A stretch of DNA of 64,000 bases from Parasitella parasitica. Its lineage: Eukaryota > Mucoromycota > Mucoromycetes > Mucorales > Mucoraceae. The stretch is from the NCBI GenBank assembly GCA_025201805.1, contig MU619343.1, positions 1 through 64,000 of the forward strand, written 5' to 3'. Below are positions 11,223 through 24,700 of the stretch, piece by piece. Under the pieces are notes generated by a model. That model ran no database searches and was not told where the DNA came from. It was given only the letters and a program-made list of their open reading frames with translations. Position 1 is the stretch's first letter, and each line of letters opens with the position of its first letter. The position numbers were made by a program, and so were the translations under genes.

Positions 11223-13881
11223 TTATTGTTCTTGTTTAACCTTCAGATAATCGTCTACTTGTTCGATCAGGTCCTTTTTCAACTTTTTTGGGTGTAAATT
11301 GACTGAAGTCAAGAATTCTTTGAGCGAAGGATTGGTGACCTATGTGACGCAATGGAGTGATCAATAGATTATTCCAGATAGTAAGAAAAGCACGTTTACC
11401 CTATCCAATGATCCATTTGCCCAATGTTCAGCAACTGTCATTTCTTTGAGTTTCTTTGACGATTGGCTATCATCTGGTGGGGGATTGGCTGCCTAAAAAG
11501 GAGTTGGGATCAGTCAAATCGTATATATTCACTCAAGAGCTTTCCTACTCTCTTTTTGGCTTGCATTGATACTTGATTATCTATGATATCTTCTTTGCCA
11601 AGTGTATCTAGACCAACCGCGCCTTTAAAGGCGTCGATTACATCGGAAAGTTCCTTTTGAAGCACGCAAAAAGATTAGACCCTTATTTCAGTGTAACACA
11701 GATAAAAAAAAACATACTGCTTCAATGTAGTCATAATTGGGAATAGTGGTGTCAATAACTTCCTCAGGATCTGTATCGAGCGCTGCTCTCTGAATCATGT
11801 TTTTGTGATTGACAAGATCTATAGCCAAGTTAGAGACACTATTCAATCACGAATAAATGTAAAGTACTTGCATGGATTGTGATATCGCAATGGATCGTAT
11901 CCGTCTTCGATTTTCATCTTGTGGATGATCGGTTTAAAAACATCAGCGCCTGCTTGAAAGCCTAGCGATAACCCATCAGAACATATGATAGATACGCTTA
12001 TCAATTCTAAGCTTACCTTGGGGCTCCGTGTGTGATGGGACCTGGCGGATTTCATCAGCATATGGCAAAATGATTAATTGGAAACCAGGCGGGTCAATCT
12101 GATTGCCCATTGAATCAGTTTTCTCTGGCTTCAAATCAAAATAGATTATTATAAATCAAACAATGCCGTGTCCACAAGCAGACTTACCTGGGGTAAAAGA
12201 ACAACCAATCTAGGAATTGTGTTGACTCTTCTTACAAATGAGCAAACTGCCAATTTTCCTTTGACAAGCATTCTGTTCATCAGTAGAAAAAACCCGTTTT
12301 TGCTTCCTCTGAATTGCTAATAAATCATAAATATCAGCTAAACTATCATCGTGATATCTCGGAATACTTTACGGATTCGTCGGGATAGATAAAATATGGA
12401 TGTGTAACTTGATAGTGCGATTTTAACCAGTTGACATCCCTGAATCCCAAATTTAAAAGACCTGGTTTGTTCACTTCCATAATTTGCGCTATCTCGTCGT
12501 CCGAAAACACAACATCTTCGCCGCCATAAGAATATGCTTTTTTTATGTCAATCGGGGTGAGATATTCATTCGTGTCCTACCCCCACCATAGATCAGCTTC
12601 AAAGATTTCATTTCATCATCTAGGCGATCCCTCTTACCACACATTTCCATCGAGTGATGGTTTTGACTTCCCGTGTCTGTTCGCCCTCGGCAAAATAGTA
12701 TTTGGGGGTCCCAATTTTTTGTGAAAGGACCATATTGTAGCTATTTGCATGTAAAATCAGCGACATGGGCCATCATCTACCATAAAGGATGCTGCTTACC
12801 CTCGGATACCAACCGTCAGTCCAGGACCAACCTCAAAGGGCAGTCTGAATTCAGATCTTGCGCTGGTTTGAAAGGTTTTGATCTTGTCAAACAAATCATA
12901 CAAATTGCCTGTGGAGGACATGATCTTTTCGTTGAACTCATCCTTTTCTTCGTCGCTGTTTTCAGAGTCTGGAAATATAACAATGTCCTTGTAGAACAGA
13001 TATCGGTCAAAAGGATTATCCGGCTGATCCAAACCAAACAGTATAATTTCGCTGCCACTGTTCTTTAAATCTTTTGCTCGTTGAATTGCTGTTTTGCGAT
13101 AGTTAGCATTGCCGCTTGTTGGATCATCGTTGTTTGTGATGATAATGAGCCGTTTGATGGACAGTTTGATATTGACGCTACAGGGCAATGTCAGTTGATG
13201 AATGAACCTTTTTTTTTTTTTTTTTTTTTNNNNNNNNNNNNNNNNNNNNNNNNNCAGTAATCCTTACTTTGCAAAGATATCTGAGCAGACCCACAAGAGA
13301 TCACTAAATGGGAAGGTGATATCTGATGACCCATACTTATCTTTGATCAATTTTGTATCTATAAGAATAATATACTGAGTCTCTTTGTGTACAACATATC
13401 GTCCCAGTCTCTTACTGTTGATTAGAAGGTCCAGCTCCTTTATACGAGGTGCATCAATAACATCTAATTGCTGTAGTATATATATGTGATCTTTATCTTG
13501 CATGTTGTTCTTCTCGGTCTAGGAGTAGGTTAGTTACTGTTCTCTCCTGAACACATACATATCAGAAAACTTACTGTGCCAAATAAGACAATGCCAACTT
13601 GATCATTCGGCCTCGTATTAATCCTATCCAACGTTTTTGATCGAATACTTTTGAGGGTTACTATTAAAGGAGTGTCTCCCTGCTCGTCTACTTCCATCAT
13701 AGTAGCTCTGCAATCAATGGCGTAGATTGTGAGCTCTTTCATATTGAACTCTTCCTAGATTATACCGTCTTTATTAGCGCGCGCATCTTTTGGCAAAATC
13801 TAATTCAAATCTTACAGTTTCAGTATAGACCTCTTCATCTTCATCTCCAAATGAGACACTGTTATTATACTCATAAGACAT
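11223..13881 (-). CDS. KU70: Ku70 subunit of the non-homologous end-joining complex
   Basis: Ku70 pairs with Ku80 to bind DNA ends in NHEJ and at telomeres. Exons 13816-13881, 13575-13754, 13268-13518, 12800-13177 and 12638-12740 were read explicitly, with several short exons beyond down to the stop at 11223. The N-terminus is acidic (MSYEYNNSVSFGDEDEE) and is followed by the von Willebrand-like domain (ELTIYAIDCRATMME, VGIVLFGT, FSDLLWVCSDIFA, KRLIIITNNDDP). The core barrel includes KYYFAEGEQTREVKTITRWKC and VRRVNTIPRLVVLLPQ. The C-terminus has TNPSLKEFLTSVNLHPKKLK, matching a SAP DNA-binding motif. A 25-N gap (13230-13254) sits inside the intron at 13178-13267, so coding is not interrupted. 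At least ten introns make it the most intron-rich gene here. Confidence 0.95.
13230..13254. other. Assembly gap in a Ku70 intron
   Basis: Twenty-five N bases follow a long T run on the plus strand. The gap probably reflects homopolymer collapse. Confidence 0.99.
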
Positions 13882-14148
13882 ATTTCAAGTATTTTTGATT
13901 GACAAAAAGAAAAGCAAAAAAGTGTCGTGCTGAAGTACAGTTAATGCTAATCATTATCACAAGATAGATTAAATGCCAGCGAGAAGCAGGATTTAAGGTT
14001 GACGTCAATTATCAGTTGATAACTCGACACTCAAGAATTATGATACAAAACAAAACAATAAGTATTTTATTGATTCAGAGCGTGAATCCATTGGAGAATA
14101 TAAAGAAGAGAAGGGAGAGGGGTATTTTTTTCAAGCGATTAAAATAAA

Positions 14149-14466
14149 TCAAAAGGTTGGATACTCTTCAGGATCAAACCACGGACCATCTGGATCTTGA
14201 GGAGCGGCCAAGTTTTGTAATTGCCATAGCAACAGCATCACCGTCGCTGAAACAGTTGCAGCAACGAATACAGCAGCAGTCGTTGTTTGCAAGAATGGTG
14301 AATGCTGTCGTATATATCGTTTTACTGCATACGAAATTTTCGCTGACTGACTCTGCGGTTGCGGTTGTTCTACTGAATAAGATGATTGTGATGGTATACT
14401 TTGATATAATGATTCATATGAAGGCGGATCTTTTGGTATTAGATATTGTGTTGTAGACGAAGACAT
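14149..14466 (-). CDS. Small single-pass membrane protein with a PPSY motif
   Basis: An ORF of 105 residues starts MSSSTTQYLIPKDPPSYESLY. The longer upstream frame starts at a non-ATG codon and passes through a lysine run, so the ATG at 14466 is preferred. The N-terminal part is Ser/Gln-rich and contains PPSY; after a basic patch (KRYIRQH) comes one hydrophobic segment (AAVFVAATVSATVMLLLW), then an acidic Pro-rich tail (DPDGPWFDPEEYPTF). This layout, a cytosolic PPxY next to one membrane span, resembles small adaptors that recruit Rsp5-type ubiquitin ligases. That role is inferred; no homologue is named. Confidence 0.6.
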   Translation of the reverse strand: MSSSTTQYLIPKDPPSYESLYQSIPSQSSYSVEQPQPQSQSAKISYAVKRYIRQHSPFLQTTTAAVFVAATVSATVMLLLWQLQNLAAPQDPDGPWFDPEEYPTF

Positions 14467-14704
14467 TTTCTTTTTTTTTTTTCGAGCAAGCAAAAGAAAT
14501 GTAAAAATTCTTCTACTCTTGTGCTCAGTAAGGGTAGAAATTCTGTATGGAACTAACCAATCAAAATATGATGTAAACTGTTGTTTCAAAATGAAATACT
14601 TCATACTTGGCTCGTAAAGATCAAAATTAAAGTAAACAAAATATCTAGTATAAATGCGATGAATACTTTTCAATGTGTTTCTTTAAAATTAATCATCTAA
14701 GATA

Positions 14705-16631
14705 ATGAAATTTTCTAGCATTATTTACTCTACTGCCTTGCTGGTGTTATCTGCCTCTGTTCAAGCTAAATTAGAATGTTCATTGGAACAAACCAAAATG
14801 TACGAAACTGCTTTGGACTACTCCTCCACACTTCAAGATATGATCGATGAGGCCAGTCGTTTAGAGTGAGTGCTTTTCTATGATTTTACATTGCATGTCT
14901 TTTATTTAATTGATTGTATTTAGAAAGCCTGTTGTGTACCTTGATTCCGGGCTTTTCGCTATTGATCCAGAAAAACCAATTATATTAAGGAAAGGCGTGT
15001 CTTTAAAGGGTAGTTTAAATGAGCCGACTATTCTTACTGCTATGAATAAGAACGGCACGGCATCAATTGAAGGTAAATCTGTGTATAGAATGGAGGCATG
15101 CTATCGTTCTCACACATCCCTGTAGTTTATCAAGACAATCAAGCTTGGGCCATCCAAAACATTGTCTTTGAAAATGTAAACATTTTAGTGGATGAAAACA
15201 AAAATGAAGATGAAACAGCAATTTTGGGCAATTTGTTCTTCAACGGTGGGCGTGGATCAATCATGGCGCAATATGGTGAAAAATTGTATATTGGTATGTT
15301 TATATTCAGTTATGAGACGTCTTGTTTAACACTCTAATTTAAGATGGCAACATATTTTTGCGTGACCAATTGCATCAAGCTGAAAAAGAAATTCCTACTT
15401 ATAATGATACAAACACTGGCGTATTGTTCCAAACACAAAAGAATAGCGTTGTCTCTAATAATATCTTTGGGATGGATTTGCGAAAGATGGATGTTCTGGA
15501 ACCTGTTGTAGATGCTCAGCTGAAGAAGCCCCTTCAAGATCTCAAGTTTATTCATGAATGTCTCGGTCGTGAACTTGCAGATGAGCAGGGTTATTTGGCT
15601 TCTGGTCTTCAGTTGTACTTTTCAAAGGACATCACAATTAAAGAAAACATTATGGTATGCATTTGTGTACATCATGTGCGTAATGTTTACATTTTAACAC
15701 ATTTTTATACAGAATGCTACATTCCCTGATACCCATCCTATTCCACAAAATCATGGTATTAGCGTTGTTGGATCCAATCAAACTTACATTTATCAAAATT
15801 TCATTGCTGGCTGGAAGATTGCCGATTTAGGCGGTGCTATTCGATTTACATCTGCTGTAAGTTTACACATACTTTAGGAAAAGCAAATAAACTAACACAC
15901 GTATGGGCACAGGTCGATGGCTATGTCATGTCTAACTACTTCGCAAACACTGGCGTTATGATGTATGCTGCTATCCATGCAGATTTCATGCAAGTCAGCA
16001 ACATGGTTCTTCACAACAATTTCCTTTATCGTTTCCTTAACCCTGAGGTTGCTCCCGTGCAAGAGCAACTGGCTGGCTGGTTGTATGAAGGGTTTACCTT
16101 TTTCGATTTCTACACTGCTCGTTTAAATTACACTATACGTCCTCCAATTTGGAACAGCAGCGTCCCAATCTCCCCTTGGGGTTGGCACATTGTTCTCTCC
16201 GAAAACAAATTTGGTGCTTCTGAAGGTATGGATCCAAATGTCATCAGTCTTGGTAACTTGGACCCGAATGAAGCTTATATTGATCGTAAGAATTGCTATG
16301 TTACTGAACCCCTTATGCCTGGTTCAGAACATGACCAACGAATTCCTTTGCTCTGGAAACAAACATATGAAAAAGGTGTTTACACTAAGCATGGTGGAAA
16401 GATTCCACAGGTAAGTTTTTCATACTCTATCTTTTTTCGTCGACATTTCTAACAGAAAAAAATTGTGTATAGAAAATCATGGAACATACTAGCGATGATT
16501 TGGCTGATCAGATTCCTGCTCATCTACGCAACTTAAAGATACCTGATTACTGGAAAGTATTCACCCTCAAGAATGATACTATTCCCATGCTTTCCCCTGA
16601 TACTCCATGCTACCGTAGCAAGAAACAATAA
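14705..16631 (+). CDS. Secreted beta-helix-like protein
   Basis: Seven exons (14705-14865, 14924-15072, 15126-15293, 15344-15654, 15713-15856, 15913-16410, 16473-16631) give 529 residues, with every junction in frame. It begins with a clear signal peptide (MKFSSIIYSTALLVLSASVQA). The body has features of right-handed parallel beta-helix (pectin-lyase-fold) proteins: IILRKGVSLKGSLNEPTIL near the start, then repeated Asn-rich turns such as IQNIVFENVNILVDE, KNSVVSNNIFGMD, ITIKENIMNAT and GISVVGSNQTYIYQN. Potential N-glycosylation sites are present (NGT, NQT, NYT, NSS). No catalytic residues of a known pectinase or glycosidase are recognised, so it may be an enzyme or a structural wall or spore protein. 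No GPI signal is seen. Confidence 0.85.
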
Positions 16632-17279
16632 GTTTCTGTAAATTTCATAGAACGCCTGCAACATGATATATTCTTCACCTTTAGTTTATTATTATCTATT
16701 TATTTTTTCAAATTCAATAAACACAGCTTACATATTATTCTGCGTAAAAATCGTTGCTTACTGCATATAAATGTGACAGATCCTTCTAGATGCTGCCTAT
16801 GTCTATAGTTCTGAGGAAGCTTAAATTTAACAATAGTTTTTCCAGCTCAATTCGTACTGTGAAATATATTCACTATGTATATAGAAATATAATCTGCTCA
16901 AAAAAATGTATAACTTTATAAAAATAAAATCACAGACACAAAAATTTATGATTTTATTGATAATATAGTGCCATCTTTTTGTCTATTGTAACACTCTTTA
17001 TCATCATGGTTAAACATTGAACTTGGTGTGTAATACCAGGTTAATTACATGTTTTATTGTATGTTTATAGCTTATTCCTTGTCATTTTATACAAAGAATT
17101 ACCAATCTAATAATTGCTTATTCTCATGCCTTTCTGGAACAACAAAAATCCTCAATTATTCTTTCTTTGATCTGCCATAATTATAGACAGGAGATCATGG
17201 CAATGTACTTCAATTGAAGATTGAAGATTGTCCAATGATGTGATGCGATACGCTTGTGTAAATTGGAGGAGGTTATTCC

Positions 17280-17522
17280 TGTAAGTGACACAGATCTGAG
17301 CATCAGGATAAAGGTTAAGGCACTGTCAGATCAAAAACGTGCAGCCCTTATTGTATAACCTCACATCGTACCCTTTCAAGTAGATTGTCACTATCAATTA
17401 GTCTTGTCAATTAGTAATCTAAAATAAGTTACCATTAATTTATGTAGCTGTAAAAAGTATAAATAGCAGATGCAATTTCGATCTTAAATAAAGTATCTTT
17501 AAGTTTTCGTATCTCGTTAACA
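17280..17522 (+). mobile_element. LTR-like repeat, copy B
   Basis: Counterpart of 707-958. It starts TGTAAGTGACACAGATCTG and has TATAAATAGCAGATGCAA, AATAAAG and TTTTCGTATCTCGTTAACA at the end, so it fits TG…CA termini. No target-site duplication is evident. Confidence 0.68.
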
Positions 17523-17840
17523 TTTGGTTTTTATTATCTTTTTTGATCCAACACAGTTACCTTAAATTGATATAGACTACATATGCACACAGATAATAAA
17601 AGATGTGCAATACAGATTTATACTATATAAGATGTAAGCGCTAAAAAGCTAGAGATGGCACCATTAGGATGGATGACGCTATAGACTTATACTTATATAT
17701 CGACACGAGCCTTAGACATTTACAAAATCCAGTATATGCTACAAGCTTATGCTAATAAGATAAATATCAAGTGATACACACTCAGACATGTTGTACTATT
17801 AATATAAACTGGATAAGACTATACAAGAAACGATATACGC

Positions 17841-17985
17841 TGTTATATCAATAACATGGCAAGGTCTCACATCAGGATCTCAGATCAGTCCCAGGGTCTT
17901 ACAGTAAATCATGTGTAGTCATGATTTACATTATGCAGTTAGACAGTAGAATCCTAGTGTAATAGATGTGTATGTAATACATCTT
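17841..17985 (+). repeat. Dispersed repeat block 2, copy B
   Basis: It matches 1578-1700: TGTTATATCAATAACATGG at the left, then CTCAGATCAGTCCCAGGG, TGCAGTTAGACAGTAGAATC and GATGTGTATG. Copy B has an insertion of about 20 bp that forms an ATCATG…CATGAT palindrome. Confidence 0.75.
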
Positions 17986-18907
17986 TTGGATTTATTTATA
18001 TAAATCAAATGTTGTGCCAGGTCTTGAAAATGAGCATAGCCGGTGATTGTATATGATAAAGAATATAAAAAAGTAATTGATGCTTAATTTACCAGATACG
18101 AAACTAATTGTTTATTGATTGACATAAGAAGCTGTCTATTTATACTAAAATAAATCTATAAAATACAATATTTTTGACATTTAATGTTCTAACAAGTTTA
18201 TAACACAGTAGTAGTCAGAGCAAGATCTATTTCTATATTTAACCAGCTAATCATTATGAATGATTCACATTCATAATATGTTGAGCTTCGCAATTCAGAA
18301 TAAGTAGAACACAAATAGATGGTTTCTTATACAAGACATTCTATTGATTGTTTCTATTTACCAGATAGAATAATCGATGACGTTTAACCCTCAATCCGAT
18401 TAGGAACGGTTGCCATGGTAGCTGATTTAAGATAGTGATAACCATGGCATTCTCTGAATACAACACCAACATTATGTCCTAACGTCATAATTTATGACTG
18501 TAGCTAAGGTTTACTATAGAGCATGCGGTGTAAATCCCTGATTTCCCCCATCATCTTGGCTTTAGCACCTTGATTTAGCCACAAGCCCTATAGCATGTTG
18601 CTGATATACCATCGGGATTGACTCTGATTTGTCAATTCCCCAACAGAACACAATCCAGGAACCTATCCTGATGGATCATGTTCCATATTTGTAACTCGAC
18701 ATGACATATTCATAGATAATAGTTACAATCTACTGTTCCATTCTATAAATCACACCATGTCTCACACTTATCCCCCATCAGTCCACTTATACTCACTAAT
18801 ATATAAACCATCACATTTTACATGTAATAAACGAGATCTTTCCCTGATTATTTACAACCGTTTTATTTGAATAATTTTCTTAGTCTGATAAATCAAGCTG
18901 ATACTAG

Positions 18908-19250
18908 TGTGTATGTTGGGCCTTGAGCTCACGTTGAATAAATCAAGGATAGTGGTGGCAAGGATATAGATTTATTGAATAAAAATATATGCAATGGGAA
19001 GAAGGACAGACAATTTCGCTCATCTTCGTTTATCTTTGGTATTAGCGTATATTTATATGATTTGGGAAATTAGCACAAATTCTTGATGAGCAGTTTACCT
19101 ACTGCTTTTGTAATGTCTGGTTACATATCGTTACAAATTGGATACAAATTGATTGACATATAGTTTAGTATAAATAGAGATCATATCTTATGTCAATAAA
19201 AGTTTTCAGTTCTTATTTGAAGTCTTTATAGAAATAATATTTACACAACA
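18908..19250 (+). mobile_element. Possible further LTR-like sequence
   Basis: This interval begins TGTGTATGTTGGGCC, has TATAAATAG at 19169-19177, AATAAA at 19195-19200 and ends TTTACACAACA. That order of TG start, TATA, polyA signal and CA end resembles an LTR. No second copy is present in the window and no target duplication is visible. Confidence 0.35.
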
Positions 19251-19900
19251 TTTCGCTGCGCCAATCTTTTGTGTTGTGCCAGTTTAAGCAGGATAGTCAA
19301 GGTCTGAAAGATGTTGGTGTAAATAGGTGATTTAACCTATTTGATTCGACACAAATATGACATATCCATATATTTTGCCGTTAAATGTAATAACACCTCT
19401 GAATGTAAATTCACTGTCTATTGGCCAAGTCGCTGTATAAACATGGTCTCTTGCCAGCGAGTATCTGCTTTCAATTGAAAAGTAGAACACAAGCTTCATA
19501 AGTAGCTTCGATATGTTTAGATTTAAATCTATGGCTCAGATGCTGTAGAATTGACCTCAAAGGCAATTTCCTTTTACTTTGTTTGTAGCTGAAATAAATA
19601 CTACACAATCTAAGCAGGTACCTTTGACTTGGGTTATCAGCAGAATTATTATTAAAAACATTAGATCTGATTTAAAAAGTTTAAGAAGCTTTTTAGATGT
19701 GTGATGTTTTGATATTTGCAAAATGCTAACGCCATTAAATACAGTATTTAGTTAACTGCTAGGTTATTGGTATACATGCAGCAATTGAACAAGGTTTATT
19801 TGATGATTCAGTCAAGTTTAGGCTTCCTCAAGATAACGATACTCAAATCTATGTATCTTGGTCAATATAAAAGTGTTCACAATAATCGTATGTAATAGCT

Positions 19901-21794
19901 TTACCTAAAATCTGTCTTTTTTCTTTGACACCAGGCGCCTTCATAATCAAAGTAAATATAAGTGCCTTGTTCGTAATCTTCAGTAATGATCTTTGGCTCT
20001 TCATGGCGTTGGAACCAAGTCAAGTACTTTTTATGGAATCGCCAGGATTGCTTCTTTAGTTCTTTAGCTGCCAAATATCTATACATTGATTATTAATCAG
20101 TCTTTTTTTTTAGCAAATGACCAGTACTTACTGTTGATACGTTCCTTGCTGGTAATAAAAGATGTAAAAAAGCGTATCCATGTCAAACTTTTCGTATAAT
20201 ACAGGGTTATCGAATATAACCAAGGGTTGCTGTGGGTAATAACTTGGGTTACTGAAGGGGTTACGAGGTTGATATAGTTTAAGTCGCTCGGAATCAATCA
20301 AATCAGGCACATGCTGGAAACTGGCATCCAGCATTTGATTAGTGTATTGAAGATCAGGCGTGTTCTTGTTTTTGACTAGCTCAAAGGATGGTGCGAGATC
20401 GGCAAGTGATGCAGGCAATTTGGGGTCCTTGTCATCAGTGCTTGAATTTGAGTATGGACTTGATAAAAGTTCTCTCTTATCAGTTGCTGATGATGACGAC
20501 GAGGGTTTGGATTGATCGATAATTTTTGGCGGCTCATTCCAAGCAGATGCTAAAAAATTCATTTGAACAAATTTTAAAATTTAGATATCATGCGCATGTT
20601 GTGTGGAGTCAAATTACCTTTATCAGATGATTTATTGGATGGTGAGAGGCTTTGTGCATAGTTGGACGATAATGTTGAAGATGATGCATCTCTTGTGGAC
20701 GTGGATTTGACAGCACTTGCCTCAACCTCGTCTTGTACTACAAAAACGGTCGTTCAATAATTGAAAGGCTAAAGCATGAAAAAACTTACACGACTTTGGA
20801 CTGGATTTGGTAGATTTTTTAGGGCTATGCGCAGGTGTTGATAATGAAGAATATTGGACCTTTGATTTGAATTAATTACACGTAAATTTCGTAATGGTAT
20901 ATGCCTGCTTACATGGTCCTCGTTTTCTACTTCAGAATCTGATTTGTCTAGGTCGCCATCAAGTCAATTTCTGATTCATCTCGTTCTTTTCCTCTACTTA
21001 CTATGAAATTCGTCTGTTCGAATCGCATACAGCTCTTCTTCTTTTTCTAAATCTAATTCGTCATAGAGCCCTTCGTCTTCTTCAAAATCAGGTTCTTGAT
21101 TGCATTCGACATAATACTGAATTGCGTCCTTGAATTCATTCACACGATCAGGCTCAAGTTGGTCGTTCTCCAACAACCTCAAAATCAGCTCTAAGCGATT
21201 AATGTGAAATCTTCTTCGTTCGTTCAAGCCCTCCATTTTGTGTAAACGTTCAACACGTTGATTATCCGCCTTCTTGTTACCACGCTTAAAACTCTCCAAC
21301 TGCTCGATTTCAAATTCTTCGTGCTCAATTTGTCTCGACAACTCATCCACAGCATTGGTGAGAAACTCGCAAGCATCGACTTTTTCCTTCTCCTTGGGGT
21401 CCAAGCGTTCTTTTTGCATCAAGCCCTCTTTTGAGTATGCCTTTGTCTTTATCTCCTTTTCAGTCTGCTTGAATCTTTCCATTTGAGCCTCAATTAACTT
21501 TCTATTTTCTAAAAGAGCACGCTTGTCTTTGATGTCATTTGACGATAGCCATGTTTTTATTTGGTCCCGAAGTCGCTGTAGCTTTTTGATTTCTTTTTTC
21601 AGGTCTTGCTCGTATTTGTCTTTTTGGTTGGCGTTGTTGGTATGATGAATTTTGTCAAAGATACTCTCAAAAGTTTCAAGTCCTTCGCTAACTTTCTTTA
21701 ACAATCTGTCTATTTCGGCTATAAATATGTCCACCGTGAGCATTTCATCCATAGGTCATCGTCTTTACATACCTTGCAATTTTTTCATGGACAT
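19901..21794 (-). CDS. NOT3: CCR4-NOT complex subunit 3/5
   Basis: This is a scaffold subunit of the CCR4-NOT deadenylase complex. Seven exons; the first is only 22 nt (21773-21794, MSMKKLQ) and joins in frame to 21002-21718. The N-terminal half is the family's long coiled coil: [37 protein letters not shown] and [19 protein letters not shown] are highly characteristic. An acidic segment ([17 protein letters not shown]) and a Ser-rich low-complexity linker follow. The C-terminal NOT box has [39 protein letters not shown] and [20 protein letters not shown], ending [16 protein letters not shown]. One gene probably does the work of the separate yeast NOT3 and NOT5. Confidence 0.96.
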
Positions 21795-24700
21795 TTTTTT
21801 CTTATTGCTGAATACGTAAGCTAAGTTTTTAAAATAGTAAAGGAGAAACAAGGCGAAAAAAAGGAACTCTGTTGATTTCTATTGCAGAACTGTGCTTACA
21901 CCATTGTGACGTACCAATTTCCATCTATTGTCAACATCAAAAATCTGGGAACCAGCATTATAATGATCCATAGAAGCATCTAACATTGGCCTATGAAGCT
22001 AGCGTAGGCTTGGCCTAATCTGTAAACTCATCTGACGTGTCTTTGCGAATGACTTTCGTCTTTCAACGCCCCCTATATTTTCTTCTTTGTCATTTATGCT
22101 TATGTATACTACCAATGAAGCATATTCATTATAGTAGGTGTGTATAGAATGAACATTATAAGCACTCCAAATAGACAGAGCCTACGGTAGTATGTCTCTG
22201 TAACTAATACTCTACTGGTGATTTTCGAAAATCAAACAGTAGAGCAACATTTTTACATTAAAATCGCGATGGTTTGCCTATTAATGTGTGTTTTCTATAA
22301 CAAAAACCGGATATATAGACATAGACAGGTTTCAAGTCAGTGAGCACAATCGATCTAGCAATGAAAACAGCGCTCAGTATTGTTAGAATCATTCAAACAT
22401 GGCCATGATATGCAACAAGCAATGAATTTCGTGATTAAAGTTCCGTTAGTCTTGCTTCAGGTCGCCCTATACATATGGACCTATAACTACGGTAAAATTG
22501 ACCTCATCTTGGCTCTCTGTTTGAAGGTAATTTTGTTATGCCTGTACGACGCACTTCTCTGGAGAAAATCAAACCAAATCAAGAATTATCGGTTATCAAA
22601 TCCTAGAATTAACAAAAGGCTGTATAATTACGCGAATATAATGAAATATATCCTAAGAGCCAATAATTATTGTAAATAGTAATATTGCAAACGTGGCCAA
22701 TTTCATTATATCGACGCGCAGTCTGCTCTACACCTATCCGCACTATTCAGATGTAACAAGCCCGTTATATGCATCACAGTTGAACCAATACCATTTACAT
22801 GTTACGCTTGCAGAAACATGCAGAATAAAAAAAAAGCGGTAAATATCATGCACAAATTTGTACGATGAGAGCTGGGAAGAATACGTAGCCATCGATGTTG
22901 ACGGGATTGCTCGTACGAAATCGAGTAACACAAAGCAATGCTTATTTCACCCAAGTGGTTGACTTTACAAAATGACATCATAGTGCACGCGTAAAACAAG
23001 TAATGAAGTGAACAATAGATTTCAAAATAACGTGGACCATTTAGTGCCATAAACAAAACTGTGCTGTATATTTTGGAGGACATATTAATACCGTACATCA
23101 TGCAAAAATAACACATGATGCGGTAATTACACGCTGCAATTTCAAAACTTGGAGTTCCTCTTTTGGGAAATGTAATTTTTTAGCCTTCATACATTGACAT
23201 GGAACAATAATGCATACAAAAATACTAAAAAAAAATATGCTTTAAGTCATGAAAGTGCTGGTGAGCTCTAGCATACCATTATCCCATTTAAAGGTCGTGC
23301 AAAAGCTGGAAAAAGTTTGCTGTATTCCGAAACCAGGAAACGTCTGAAGAGGAGGCTCATCGGTAACAATTCCATAATCTGCTGAGAAAGTAAAATTACT
23401 CATGGAACTGTGTATTGACTCCAGGCTATATTCTTTCATTTGAATTATAGGCCTATTCTTTACCTGAGGTACGATTGCCATATTGTTTGACAGAGCAATC
23501 TCACACGGCGATAGCTTGCATTTCCAATTAACTATTGTCAATTATTTTGGAATATCTGCCTACATTTATCATTATTGTCACAAAGCGCTGTACAATTTCA
23601 ACTTTTTTGACTGTGAGAAAAACGAATGATTAGTCCTCCCCCCATATAATATTTCCTATAATTTTCTAACCAGATCTGGTTCCCCGGGCACAACCGAGAG
23701 ACGAAACATGGAAAGTTCGTGAGAAGATCTTTTTTATTTTTGGGATCATCAAAAAGAAAAGCTACTGTTTGAATGTGTTTAATAGACCAATATTTTTCCA
23801 TGATAGAATACTCTTGAAACAAAGAAAATTTTTGGTTATACGACTGTATTCATTAGACAAATCGTATATCCTCTCATTTATTAGTAATGTGGATACCACG
23901 TCATTAATTGATTACAATTAAGTGATTTTGTACAATTTCATTGCCATGGTTTAGTATATGTTGGTAACGACTATGTACTAAGCCTTTTCTCTATAAGGAA
24001 ACTTGCAGTCTTTGTCTGGTTTTCCCGGGATTAAAAAAGCATTTCATATACTCTTAATTTGAAAAATGACCCTTTGAATATCAATATTATCTCATAAAAC
24101 GCACTAAAATAAAAATCTTGGCGAAGTATTGTACTTGTAGATTAGGTTGTGATACATTTGCTATATACTAGACAAAATTCACTCGCACATTCGATAAGAT
24201 TTTACTCATGAACAAGATTTTATCTCAGATTATCTCAGTTGAAAATATTAAACTTCAATCACAAAATCCGATCCGTGTAACCAGTGAACAGGCGTTGAAA
24301 AATAAACCGATAAACGGGTGAAGAAATGTATTTGGAGCCGGAAAAAAAAGGAATTTGCCTGCATATTCGATTTGATAATAATGTATAAAAAAGTGCATAT
24401 CCGATGTATAAGCAAGCAGTAATAATTCATATCACATCTACAGTGCAAAAACAAAAGAGGTTAGATCATTATTTCCGTGTTTGTTTAAACATTACAGAAT
24501 ATCCTTTTTTACCAAGGTCTCCAATCAGTAAGTTTTGCAGTTGAAATCCATGATTGGCTGCATCGATGCAATAGATCACATGTACACGGTTTTCTCCGTA
24601 TATGTATAAGGATATGCTGGCTTTGCAGCAATTGGGTCGGCTATAATGGTTGTAAAGGGCGACTGACACTAAGAGAGCATCTCATGAAAAAATGATTTGT

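Larger units (their letters stand above)
16632..19900. other. Gene-free region with retroelement-like debris
   Basis: More than 3 kb has no supported gene on either strand. It holds the LTR-like block (17280-17522), repeat block 2 (17841-17985), a further TATA/polyA-bearing LTR-like stretch (18908-19250) and similar motifs at about 18800-18830. No reverse transcriptase, integrase or transposase frame is visible, so any element is old or non-autonomous. Confidence 0.7.

Noticed and set aside
16632-19900. Autonomous retrotransposon in the repeat-rich spacer
   Set aside because: LTR-like motifs are present but no reverse transcriptase, integrase or gag frame is visible on either strand.
23242-23822. 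Minus-strand frames that look like exons of a secreted protein
   Set aside because: No GT-AG intron joins them in frame and no family is recognised; noted only as possible relics.
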